Source of the DNA: Luzula sylvatica
Taxonomy: Eukaryota > Streptophyta > Magnoliopsida > Poales > Juncaceae
Assembly: GCA_946800325.1 (NCBI GenBank)
Contig: CAMPEJ010000004.1
Location: 992,001 to 1,056,000, forward strand
Direction of reading: 5' to 3'
Length of the DNA: 64,000 bases
This document shows, one piece after another, positions 1 to 10,432 of this stretch; the first letter of the stretch is position 1, and the number at the start of each line of letters is the position of its first letter. Both the position numbers and the translations under genes were made by a program. Under the pieces are notes generated by a model that was given only the letters and a program-made list of their open reading frames with translations, was not told where the DNA came from and ran no database searches.

Positions 1-125
1 AACAAACTTTCTTAGCGTTTGTAAATTTTGGTGAAATGTTATGTGGTAAAAGATACGATTCGAATGATCTAAAAATACGTTATTTGAACTCCCCAATGCA
101 TAAACAAATTGTTTTGAATCGAAAA

Positions 126-146
126 ACAAACTTTCTTAGTGTTTGT
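126..146. repeat. 6-bp inverted repeat at monomer start
   Basis: ACAAAC (positions 2-7) and GTTTGT (17-22) form a perfect 6-bp dyad with a 9-base loop. Monomers that start ATCAAAC, usually also carrying CTCAG at 11-15, lose one pair of this stem, so the two states alternate along the array. Confidence 0.75.
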
Positions 147-179
147 AAATTTTGGTGAAATGTTATGTGGTAAAAGATA

Positions 180-245
180 CGATTCAAATGATCTCAAAAT
201 ACGTTATTTGAACTCCCCAAAGCATAAACAGATTGTTTTGAATCG
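180..245. repeat. 9-bp inverted repeat within the monomer
   Basis: In the reference monomer CGATTCAAA (positions 56-64) and TTTGAATCG (113-121) are exact reverse complements separated by 48 bases. The second arm can also pair with the first arm of the next monomer across 58 bases, so the array carries an alternating series of possible pairings. The arm is altered in monomers carrying CGATTCGAA, CGATTCCAA or CGATTGAAA, so block types differ in pairing potential. Dyad symmetry is common in centromeric satellites that lack a CENP-B box; a role here is inference. Confidence 0.85.
183..212. repeat. 7-bp inverted repeat, short hairpin
   Basis: TTCAAAT (monomer positions 59-65) and ATTTGAA (82-88) are exact reverse complements with a 16-base spacer containing GATC. 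With the 9-bp arm at 113-121, the TTTGAA/TTCAAA core appears three times per monomer, once in one orientation and twice in the other. In TTCGAAT variants the left arm becomes an 8-bp self-palindrome, ATTCGAAT. Confidence 0.8.
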
Positions 246-1984
246 AAAAACAAACTTTCTTAGTGTTTGTAAATTTTGGTAAAATGTTATGTGGTAAAAG
301 ATACGATTCAAATGATCTCAAAATACGTTATTTGAACTCCCCAAAGCATAAACAGATTGTTTTGAATTGAAAAACAAACTTTCTTAGTGTTTGTAAATTT
401 TGGTGAAAGGTTATGTGGTAAAAGATACGAATCAAATGATCTCAAAATACGTTATTTGAACTCCCCAAAGCATAAACAGATTGTTTTGAATCGAAAAACA
501 AACTTTCTTAGTGTTTGTAAATTTTGGTGAAATGTTATGTAGTAAAAGATACGATTCAAATGATCTCAAAATACGTTATTTGAATTCCCCAAAGCATAAA
601 CAGATTGTTTTGAATCGGAAAACAAACTTTCTTAGTGTTTGTAAATTTTGGTGAAATGTTATGTAGTAAAAGATACGATTCAAATGATCTCAAAATACGT
701 TATTTGAACTCCCCAAAGCATAAACATATTGTTTTGAATCGAAAATCAAACTTTCTTAGTGTTTGTAAATTTTGGTGAAATGTTATGTAGTAAAAGATAC
801 GATTCAAATGATCTCAAAATACGTTATTTGAACTCCCCAAAGCATAAACAGATTGTTTTGAATCGGAAAACAAACTTTCTTAGTGTTTGTAAATTTTGGT
901 GAAATGTTATGTGGTAAAAGATACGATTCGAATGATCTAAAAATATGTTATTTGAACTCCCCAAAGCATAAACAAATTGTTTTGAATCGAAAAACAAAGT
1001 TTCTTAGTGTTTGTAAATTTTGGTGAAATGTTATGTGGTAAAAGATACGATTCAAATGATCTCAAAATACTTTATTTGAACTCCCTAAAGCATAAACAGA
1101 TTGTTTTGAATCGAAAAACAAACTTTCTTAGTGTTTGTAAATTTTGGTGAAATGTTATGTGGTAAAAAATACGATTCAAATGATCTCAAAATACGTTATT
1201 TGAACTCCCCAAAGCATAAACAGATTGTTTTGAATCGAAAAACAAACTTTCTTAGTGTTTGTAAATTTTGGTGAAATGTTATGTAGTAAAAGATACGATT
1301 CAAATGATCTCAAAATACGTTATTTGAACTCCCCAAAGCATAAACAGATTGTTTTGAATCGAAAAACAAACTTTATTAGTGTTTGTAAATTTTGGTGAAA
1401 TGTTATGTGGTAAAAGATACGATTCAAATGATCTCAAAATACGTTATTTGAACTCCCCAAAGCATAAACAGATTATTTTGAATCGAAAAACAAACTTTCT
1501 TAGTGTTTGTAAATTTTGGTGAAATGTTATGTGGTAAAAGATACGATTCAAATGATCTCAAAATACGTTATTTGAACTCCCCAAATCATAAACAGATTGT
1601 TTTGAATCGAAAAACAAACTTTCTTAGTGTTTGTAAATTTTGGTGAAATGTTATGTGGTAAAAGATACGATTCGAATGATCTCAAAATACGTTATTTGAA
1701 CTCCCCAAAGCATAAACAAATGGTTTTGAATCGAAAAACAAACTTTCTTAGTGTTTGTAAATTTTGGTGAAATGTTATGTGGTAAAAGACACGACTCCAA
1801 TGATCTCAAAATACGTTATTTGAACTCCCCAAAGCTTAAACAGATTGTTTTGAATCGAAAAACAAACTTTCTTAGTGTTTGTAAATTTTGGTGAAATGTT
1901 ATGTAGTAAAAGATACGATTCAAATGATCTCAAAATACGTTATTTGAACTCCCCAAAGCATAAACAGATTGTTTTGAATCGAAA

Positions 1985-2850
1985 AACAAACTTTCTTAGC
2001 GTTTGTAAATTTTGGTGAAATGTTATGTGGTAAAAGATACGATTCGAATGATCTAAAAATACGTTATTTGAACTCCCCAATGCATAAACAAATTGTTTTG
2101 AATCGAAAAACAAACTTTCTTAGTGTTTGTAAATTTTGGTGAAATGTTATGTGGTAAAAGATACGATTCAAATGATCTCAAAATACGTTATTTGAACTCC
2201 CCAAAGCATAAACAGATTGTTTTGAATCGAAAAACAAACTTTCTTAGTGTTTGTAAATTTTGGTAAAATGTTATGTGGTAAAAGATACGATTCAAATGAT
2301 CTCAAAATACGTTATTTGAACTCCCCAAAGCATAAACAGATTGTTTTGAATTGAAAAACAAACTTTCTTAGTGTTTGTAAATTTTGGTGAAAGGTTATGT
2401 GGTAAAAGATACGAATCAAATGATCTCAAAATACGTTATTTGAACTCCCCAAAGCATAAACAGATTGTTTTGAATCGAAAAACAAACTTTCTTAGTGTTT
2501 GTAAATTTTGGTGAAATGTTATGTAGTAAAAGATACGATTCAAATGATCTCAAAATACGTTATTTGAATTCCCCAAAGCATAAACAGATTGTTTTGAATC
2601 GGAAAACAAACTTTCTTAGTGTTTGTAAATTTTGGTGAAATGTTATGTAGTAAAAGATACGATTCAAATGATCTCAAAATACGTTATTTGAACTCCCCAA
2701 AGCATAAACATATTGTTTTGAATCGAAAATCAAACTTTCTTAGTGTTTGTAAATTTTGGTGAAATGTTATGTAGTAAAAGATACGATTCAAATGATCTCA
2801 AAATAGGTTATTTGAACTCCCCAAAGCATAAACAGATTGTTTTGAATCGG
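1985..2850 (+). repeat. 16-monomer unit, partial second copy
   Basis: Repeats the first seven monomers of the unit at an offset of 1984 bp (16 x 124), including GAATTG, GAAAGG, ACGAATC and GAATTCCCC. One difference noted is TAGG for TACG near 2805. Similarity is lost in the next monomer, where copy 1 has ATCTAAAAATATG and this copy has ATCTCAAAATACG. The next family begins there. Confidence 0.85.
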
Positions 2851-5800
2851 AAAACAAACTTTCTTAGTGTTTGTAAATTTTGGTGAAATGTTATGTGGTA
2901 AAAGATACGATTCGAATGATCTCAAAATACGTTATTTGAACTCACCAAAGCATAAACAGATTGTTTTGAATCGAAAATCAAACTTTCTTAGTGTTTGTAA
3001 ATTTTGGTGAAATGTTATGTAGTAAAAGATACGATTCAAATGATCTCAAAATACGTTATTTGAACTCCCCAAAGCATAAACAGATTGTTTTGAATCGAAA
3101 ATCAAACTTTCTTAGTGTTTGTAAATTTTGGTGAAATGTTATGTGGTAAAAGATACGATTCGAACGATCTAAAAATATGTTATTTGAACTCCCCAAAGCA
3201 TAGACAAATTGTTTTGAATCGAAAAACAAACTTTCTTAGTGTTTGTAAATTTTGGTGAAATGTTATGTAGTAAAAGATACGATTTAAATGATCTCAAAAT
3301 ACGTTATTTGAACTCCCCAAGGCATAAACATATTGTTTTGAATCGAAAATCAAACTTTCTTAGTGTTTGTAAATTTTGGTGAAATGTTATGTGGTAAAAG
3401 ATATGATTCAAATGATCTCAAAATACGTTATTTGAACTCCCCAAAGGATAAACAGATTGTTTTGAATCGAAAAACAAACTTTCTTAGTGTTTGTAAATTT
3501 TGGTGAAATGTTATGTGGTAAAAGATACGATTCAAATGATCTCAAAATACGTTATTTGAACTCCCCAAAGCATAAACAGATTATTTTGAATCGAAAAACA
3601 AACTTTCTTATTGTTTGTAAATTTTGGTGAAATGTTATGTGGTAAAAGATACGATTCAAATGATCTCAAAATGCGTTATTTGAACTCCCCAAAGGATAAA
3701 CAGATTGTTTTGAATCGAAAAACAAACTTTCTTAGTGTTTGTAAATTTTGGTGAAATGTTATGTGGTAAAAGATATGATTCAAATGATCTCAAAATACGT
3801 TATTTGAACTCCCTAAAGCATAAACAGATTGTTTTGAATCGAAAAACAAACTTTCTTAGTGTTTGTAAATTTTGGTGAAATGTTATGTGGTAAAAAATAC
3901 GATTCAAATGATCTCAAAATACGTTATTTCAAATCCCCAAAGCATAAACAGATTGTTTTGAATCGAAAAACAAACTTTCTTAGTGTTTGTAAATTTTGGT
4001 GAAATGTTATGTAGTAAAAGATACGATTCAAATGATCTCAAAATACGTTAATTGAACTCCCCAAAGCATAAACATATTGTTTTGAATCGAAAATCAAACT
4101 TTCTCAGTGTTTGTAAATTTTGGTGAAATGTTATGTGGTAAAAGATACGATTCGAATGATCTCAAAATACGTTATTTGAACTCCCCAAAGCATAAACAAA
4201 TTGTTTTGAATCGAAAAACAAACTTTCTTAGTGTTTGTAAATTTTGGTGAAATGTTATGTAGTAAAAGATACGATTCAAATTATCTCAAAATACGTTATT
4301 TGAACTCCCCAAAGCATAAAAAGATTGTTTTGAATCGAAAATCAAACTTTCTCAGTGTTTGTAAATTTTGGTGAAATGTTATGTGGTAAAAGATACGATT
4401 CGAATGATCTCAAAATACGTTATTTGAACTCCCCAAAGCATAAACAAATTGTTTTGAATCGAAAAACAAACTTTCTTAGTGTTTGTAAATTTTGGGGAAA
4501 TGTTATGTAGTAAAAGATACGATTCAAATGATCTCAAAATACGTTATTTGAACTCCCCAAAGCATAAACAGATTGTTTTGAATCGAAAATCAAACTTTCT
4601 CAGTGTTTGTAAATTTTGGTGAAATGTTATGTGGTAAAAGATACGATTCGAATGATCTACAAATATGTTATTTGAACTCCCCAAAGGATAAACAAATTGT
4701 TTTGAATCGAAAAACAAACTTTCTTAGTGTTTGTAAATTTTGGTAAAATGTTATGTGGTAAAAGATACGATTGAAATGATCTCAAAATATGTTATTTGAA
4801 CTCCCCAAAGCATAAACAGATTGTTTTGAATCGAAAAACAAACTTTCTTAGTGTTTGTAAATTTTGGTGAAATGTTATGTAGTAAAAGATACGATTCCAA
4901 TGATCTCAAAATACGTTATTTGAACTCCCCAAAGGATAAACAGATTGTTTTGAATCGAAAAACAAACTTTCTTAGTGTTTGTAAATTTTGGTGAAATGTT
5001 ATGTGGTAAAAGATAGATACGATTCAAATGATCTCAAAATACGTTATTTGAACTCCCCAAAGCATAAACAGATTGTTTTGAATCGAAAAACAAACTTTCT
5101 TAGTGTTTGTAAATTTTGGTGAAATGTTATGTGGTAAAAGATACGATTCAAATGATCTCAAAATACGTTATTTGAACTCCCGAAAGCATAAACAGATTGT
5201 TTTGAATCGAAAAACAAACTTTCTTAGTGTTTGTAAATTTTGGTGAAATGTTATGTGGTAAAAAATACGATTCAAATGATCTCAAAATACGTTATTTGAA
5301 CTCACCAAAGCATAAACAGATTGTTTTGAATCGAAAATCAAACTTTCTTAGTGTTTGTAAATTTTGGTGAAATGTTATGTAGTAAAAGATACGATTCAAA
5401 TGATCTCAAAATACGTTATTTGAACTCCCCAAAGCATAAACAGATTGTTTTGAATCGAAAATCAAACTTTCTTAGTGTTTGTAAATTTTGGTGAAATGTT
5501 ATGTGGTAAAAGATACGATTCGAACGATCTAAAAATATGTTATTTGAACTCCCCAAAGCATAGACAAATTGTTTTGAATCGAAAAACAAACTTTCTTAGT
5601 GTTTGTAAATTTTGGTGAAATGTTATGTAGTAAAAGATACGATTCAAATGATCTCAAAATACGTTATTTGAACTCCCCAAAGCATAAACATATTGTTTTG
5701 AATCGAAAATCAAACTTTCTTAGTGTTTGTAAATTTTGGTGAAATGTTATGTGGTAAAAGATATGATTCAAATGATCTCAAAATACGTTATTTGAACTCC

Positions 5801-6202
5801 CCAAAGGATAAACAGATTGTTTTGAATCGAAAAACAAACTTTCTTAGTGTTTGTAAATTTTGGTGAAATGTTATGTGGTAAAAGATACGATTCAAATGAT
5901 CTCAAAATACGTTATTTGAACTCCCCAAAGCATAAACAGATTATTTTGAATCGAAAAACAAACTTTCTTAGTGTTTGTAAATTTTGGTGAAATGTTATGT
6001 GGTAAAAGATACGATTCAAATGATCTCAAAATACGTTATTTGAACTCCCCAAAGGATAAACAGATTGTTTTGAATCGAAAAACAAACTTTCTTAGTGTTT
6101 GTAAATTTTGGTGAAATGTTATGTGGTAAAAGATATGATTCAAATGATCTCAAAATACGTTATTTGAACTCCCTAAAGCATAAACAGATTGTTTTGAATC
6201 GA
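2851..6202 (+). repeat. 27-monomer unit, copy 1 (3352 bp)
   Basis: Twenty-seven monomers with one 4-bp insertion (3352 bp). Diagnostic variants in order: CTCACC (2941), CGAACG (3161), ATTTAAATG (about 3282), CCAAGG (about 3318), CTTATTG (about 3607), AATGCG (about 3670), TTTCAAATCCCC (about 3927), GTTAATTG (about 4048), AAAAAGATTG (about 4317), TTGGGGAAATG (about 4492), CTACAAATATG (about 4657) and the GATAGATA insertion (5012). Internally the first eight monomers recur at 5301 (offset 2360 bp, 19 monomers plus 4), lacking several private variants, so that inner copy is older or differently homogenised. Confidence 0.88.
5008..5020 (+). repeat. 4-bp GATA tandem duplication in a monomer
   Basis: AAAGATAGATACG replaces AAAGATACG, giving a 128-bp monomer. 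The same event is seen ten times, at about 5012, 8364, 9112, 10108, 21280, 25003, 29974, 33823, 36934 and 40659. Because a GATA doubling is an easily tracked change, these copies probably descend from one event spread by block duplication, although slippage could recur. Most are followed or preceded by GGATAAAC monomers, which supports shared descent. Confidence 0.85.
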
Positions 6203-8493
6203 AAAACAAACTTTCTTAGTGTTTGTAAATTTTGGTGAAATGTTATGTGGTAAAAGATACGATTCGAATGATCTCAAAATACGTTATTTGAACTCACCAA
6301 AGCATAAACAGATTGTTTTGAATCGAAAATCAAACTTTCTTAGTGTTTGTAAATTTTGGTGAAATGTTATGTAGTAAAAGATACGATTCAAATGATCTCA
6401 AAATACGTTATTTGAACTCCCCAAAGCATAAACAGATTGTTTTGAATCGAAAATCAAACTTTCTTAGTGTTTGTAAATTTTGGTGAAATGTTATGTGGTA
6501 AAAGATACGATTCGAACGATCTAAAAATATGTTATTTGAACTCCCCAAAGCATAGACAAATTGTTTTGAATCGAAAAACAAACTTTCTTAGTGTTTGTAA
6601 ATTTTGGTGAAATGTTATGTAGTAAAAGATACGATTTAAATGATCTCAAAATACGTTATTTGAACTCCCCAAGGCATAAACATATTGTTTTGAATCGAAA
6701 ATCAAACTTTCTTAGTGTTTGTAAATTTTGGTGAAATGTTATGTGGTAAAAGATATGATTCAAATGATCTCAAAATACGTTATTTGAACTCCCCAAAGGA
6801 TAAACAGATTGTTTTGAATCGAAAAACAAACTTTCTTAGTGTTTGTAAATTTTGGTGAAATGTTATGTGGTAAAAGATACGATTCAAATGATCTCAAAAT
6901 ACGTTATTTGAACTCCCCAAAGCATAAACAGATTATTTTGAATCGAAAAACAAACTTTCTTATTGTTTGTAAATTTTGGTGAAATGTTATGTGGTAAAAG
7001 ATACGATTCAAATGATCTCAAAATGCGTTATTTGAACTCCCCAAAGGATAAACAGATTGTTTTGAATCGAAAAACAAACTTTCTTAGTGTTTGTAAATTT
7101 TGGTGAAATGTTATGTGGTAAAAGATATGATTCAAATGATCTCAAAATACGTTATTTGAACTCCCTAAAGCATAAACAGATTGTTTTGAATCGAAAAACA
7201 AACTTTCTTAGTGTTTGTAAATTTTGGTGAAATGTTATGTGGTAAAAAATACGATTCAAATGATCTCAAAATACGTTATTTCAAATCCCCAAAGCATAAA
7301 CAGATTGTTTTGAATCGAAAAACAAACTTTCTTAGTGTTTGTAAATTTTGGTGAAATGTTATGTAGTAAAAGATACGATTCAAATGATCTCAAAATACGT
7401 TAATTGAACTCCCCAAAGCATAAACATATTGTTTTGAATCGAAAATCAAACTTTCTCAGTGTTTGTAAATTTTGGTGAAATGTTATGTGGTAAAAGATAC
7501 GATTCGAATGATCTCAAAATACGTTATTTGAACTCCCCAAAGCATAAACAAATTGTTTTGAATCGAAAAACAAACTTTCTTAGTGTTTGTAAATTTTGGT
7601 GAAATGTTATGTAGTAAAAGATACGATTCAAATTATCTCAAAATACGTTATTTGAACTCCCCAAAGCATAAAAAGATTGTTTTGAATCGAAAATCAAACT
7701 TTCTCAGTGTTTGTAAATTTTGGTGAAATGTTATGTGGTAAAAGATACGATTCGAATGATCTCAAAATACGTTATTTGAACTCCCCAAAGCATAAACAAA
7801 TTGTTTTGAATCGAAAAACAAACTTTCTTAGTGTTTGTAAATTTTGGGGAAATGTTATGTAGTAAAAGATACGATTCAAATGATCTCAAAATACGTTATT
7901 TGAACTCCCCAAAGCATAAACAGATTGTTTTGAATCGAAAATCAAACTTTCTCAGTGTTTGTAAATTTTGGTGAAATGTTATGTGGTAAAAGATACGATT
8001 CGAATGATCTACAAATATGTTATTTGAACTCCCCAAAGGATAAACAAATTGTTTTGAATCGAAAAACAAACTTTCTTAGTGTTTGTAAATTTTGGTAAAA
8101 TGTTATGTGGTAAAAGATACGATTGAAATGATCTCAAAATATGTTATTTGAACTCCCCAAAGCATAAACAGATTGTTTTGAATCGAAAAACAAACTTTCT
8201 TAGTGTTTGTAAATTTTGGTGAAATGTTATGTAGTAAAAGATACGATTCCAATGATCTCAAAATACGTTATTTGAACTCCCCAAAGGATAAACAGATTGT
8301 TTTGAATCGAAAAACAAACTTTCTTAGTGTTTGTAAATTTTGGTGAAATGTTATGTGGTAAAAGATAGATACGATTCAAATGATCTCAAAATACGTTATT
8401 TGAACTCCCCAAAGCATAAACAGATTGTTTTGAATCGAAAAACAAACTTTCTTAGTGTTTGTAAATTTTGGTGAAATGTTATGTGGTAAAAGA
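6203..8493 (+). repeat. 27-monomer unit, copy 2 (partial)
   Basis: Matches 2851-5141 at an offset of 3352 bp. Every rare variant listed for copy 1 is present in the same order (CTCACC at 6293, CGAACG at 6513, TTTCAAATCCCC near 7279, GTTAATTG near 7400, TTGGGGAAATG near 7844, GATAGATA at 8364). I saw no mismatch by eye over about 2.29 kb. The left end is set by GAATCGG versus GAATCGA, the right end by ATACG versus ATATG. This is among the most recent duplications in the window. Confidence 0.87.
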
Positions 8494-10432
8494 TATGATT
8501 CAAATGATCTCAAAATACGTTATTTGAACTCCCTAAAGCATAAACAGATTGTTTTGAATCGAAAAACAAACTTTCTTAGTGTTTGTAAATTTTGGTGAAA
8601 TGTTATGTGGTAAAAAATACGATTCAAATGATCTCAAAATACGTTATTTGAACTCCCCAAAGCATAAACAGATTGTTTTGAATCGAAAAACAAACTTTCT
8701 TAGTGTTTGTAAATTTTGGTGAAATGTTATGTGGTAAAAGATACGATTCGAATGATCTAAAAATATGTTATTTGAACTCCCCAAAGCATAGACAAATTGT
8801 TTTGAATCGAAAAACAAACTTTCTTAGTGTTTGTAAATTTTGGTGAAATGTTATGTAGTAAAAGATATGATTCAAATGATCTCAAAATACGTTATTTGAA
8901 CTCCCCAAAGCATAAACATATTGTTTTGAATCGAAAATCAAACTTTCTTAGTGTTTGTAAATTTTGGTGAAATGTTATGTGGTAAAAGATATGATTCAAA
9001 TGATCTCAAAATACGTTATTTGAACTCCCCAAAGGATAAACAGATTGTTTTGAATCGAAAAACAAACTTTCTTAGTGTTTGTAAATTTTATTGAAATGTT
9101 ATGTGGTAAAAGATAGATACGATTCAAATGATCTCAAAATACGTTATTTGAACTCCCCAAAGGATAAACAGATTGTTTTGAATCGAAAAACAAACTTTCT
9201 TAGTGTTTGTAAATTTTGGTGAAATGTTATGTGGTAAAAGATATGATTCAAATGATCTCAAAATACGTTATTTGAACTCCCTAAAGCATAAACAGATTGT
9301 TTTGAATCGAAAAACAAACTTTCTTAGTGTTTGTAAATTTTGGTGAAATGTTATGTGGTAAAAAATACGATTCAAATGATCTCAAAATACGTTATTTGAA
9401 CTCCCCAAAGCATAAACAGATTGTTTTGAATCGAAAAACAAACTTTCTTAGTGTTTGTAAATTTTGGTGAAATGTTATGTGGTAAAAGATATGATTCAAA
9501 TGATCTCAAAATACGTTATTTGAACTCCCTAAAGCATAAACAGATTGTTTTGAATCGAAAAACAAACTTTCTTAGTGTTTGTAAATTTTGGTGAAATGTT
9601 ATGTGGTAAAAAATACGATTCAAATGATCTCAAAATACGTTATTTGAACTCCCCAAAGCATAAACAGATTGTTTTGAATCGAAAAACAAACTTTCTTAGT
9701 GTTTGTAAATTTTGGTGAAATGTTATGTGGTAAAAGATACGATTCGAATGATCTAAAAATATGTTATTTGAACTCCCCAAAGCATAGACAAATTGTTCTG
9801 AATCGAAAAACAAACTTTCTTAGTGTTTGTAAAATTTGGTGAAATGTTATGTAGTAAAAGATACGATTCAAATGATCTCAAAATACGTTATTTGAACTCC
9901 CCAAAGCATAAACATATTGTTTTGAATCGAAAATCAAACTTTCTTAGTGTTTGTAAATTTTGGTGAAATGTTATGTGGTAAAAGATATGATTCAAATGAT
10001 CTCAAAATACGTTATTTGAACTCCCCAAAGGATAAACAGATTGTTTTGAATCGAAAAACAAACTTTCTTAGTGTTTGTAAATTTTGGTGAAATGTTATGT
10101 GGTAAAAGATAGATACGATTCAAATGATCTCAAAATACGTTATTTGAACTCCCCAAAGGATAAACAGATTGTTTTGAATCGAAAAACAAACTTTCTTAGT
10201 GTTTGTAAATTTTGGTGAAATGTTATGTGGTAAAAGATATGATTCAAATGATCTCAAAATACGTTATTTGAACTCCCTAAAGCATAAACAGATTGTTTTG
10301 AATCGAAAAACAAACTTTCTTAGTGTTTGTAAATTTTGGTGAAATGTTATGTGGTAAAAAATACGATTCAAATGATCTCAAAATACGTTATTTGAACTCC
10401 CCAAAGCATAAACAGATTGTTTTGAATCGAAA
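8441..10432 (+). repeat. 6-monomer unit with GATA insertion
   Basis: Six-monomer series: (1) AGATATG with CCCTAAAG, (2) AAAAAATACG, (3) TCGAATG with AAAAATATG and CATAGAC, (4) GTAGT with CATATTG, (5) ATCAAAC with AGATATG and GGATAAAC, (6) the 128-bp GATAGATA monomer. Copies run 8441-9188 (748 bp), 9189-10184 and 10185-10432 (monomers 1-2 only). In the middle copy monomers 1-2 are doubled (9189-9436 and 9437-9684), a local two-monomer duplication. Single oddities include TTTTATTG near 9088 and ATTGTTCTG near 9795. Confidence 0.82.

Larger units (their letters stand above)
125..248 (+). repeat. Reference monomer (matches consensus)
   Basis: This copy matches the majority base at every position and serves as the reference for monomer numbering (position 1 = base 125). 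Landmarks: AACAAACTTT at 1-10, GTTTGT at 17-22, TTTTGG at 26-31, a GATTC site at 57-61, GATC at 66-69, TACG at 76-79, ATTTGAA at 82-88, CTCCCC at 89-94, GCATAAACAG at 98-107, TTTTGAATCG at 112-121. Main variable positions are 2 (A/T), 13 (T/C), 32-33 (TG/TA/GG), 45 (G/A, GTGGT or GTAGT), 52 (G/A), 56 (C/T), 61-62 (CA/CG/CC/GA), 71-72 (CA/AA/AC), 78 (C/T), 93-94 (CC/CT), 99 (C/G), 103 (A/G) and 107 (G/A/T). Confidence 0.95.
1..1984 (+). repeat. 16-monomer unit, first copy
   Basis: Sixteen monomers. The first has AGCG at 14-17, TCGAATG, and CCAATGCATA; the fourth is preceded by GAATTG and has GAAAGG and ACGAATC; the fifth has GAATTCCCC. The same ordered series restarts at 1985. Late in the unit come monomers with CAAATGG (about 1719) and AGACACG (about 1786), markers seen again only in the 48-55 kb units. 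This left edge therefore belongs to the same family as 48548-55617, not to the blocks immediately to its right. The unit may begin before the window. Confidence 0.85.

Noticed and set aside
237..248. CENP-B box-like sequence on the minus strand (TTTCGATTCAAAACAA)
   Set aside because: It matches the TTCG, four-base gap and A of the left half, but the required CGGG is ACAA. The consensus monomer has no CGGG on either strand.
4484..4500. TTTTGGGG as a telomere-like repeat
   Set aside because: A single T-to-G change in GGTGAAATG creates it. It occurs once per affected monomer and is never tandem at short period.
6203..8493. Pure assembly duplication as the explanation of the near-identical 27-monomer block
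   Set aside because: It cannot be excluded from sequence alone, but the copies have different left and right neighbours and several other blocks show graded divergence, so true duplication is preferred.
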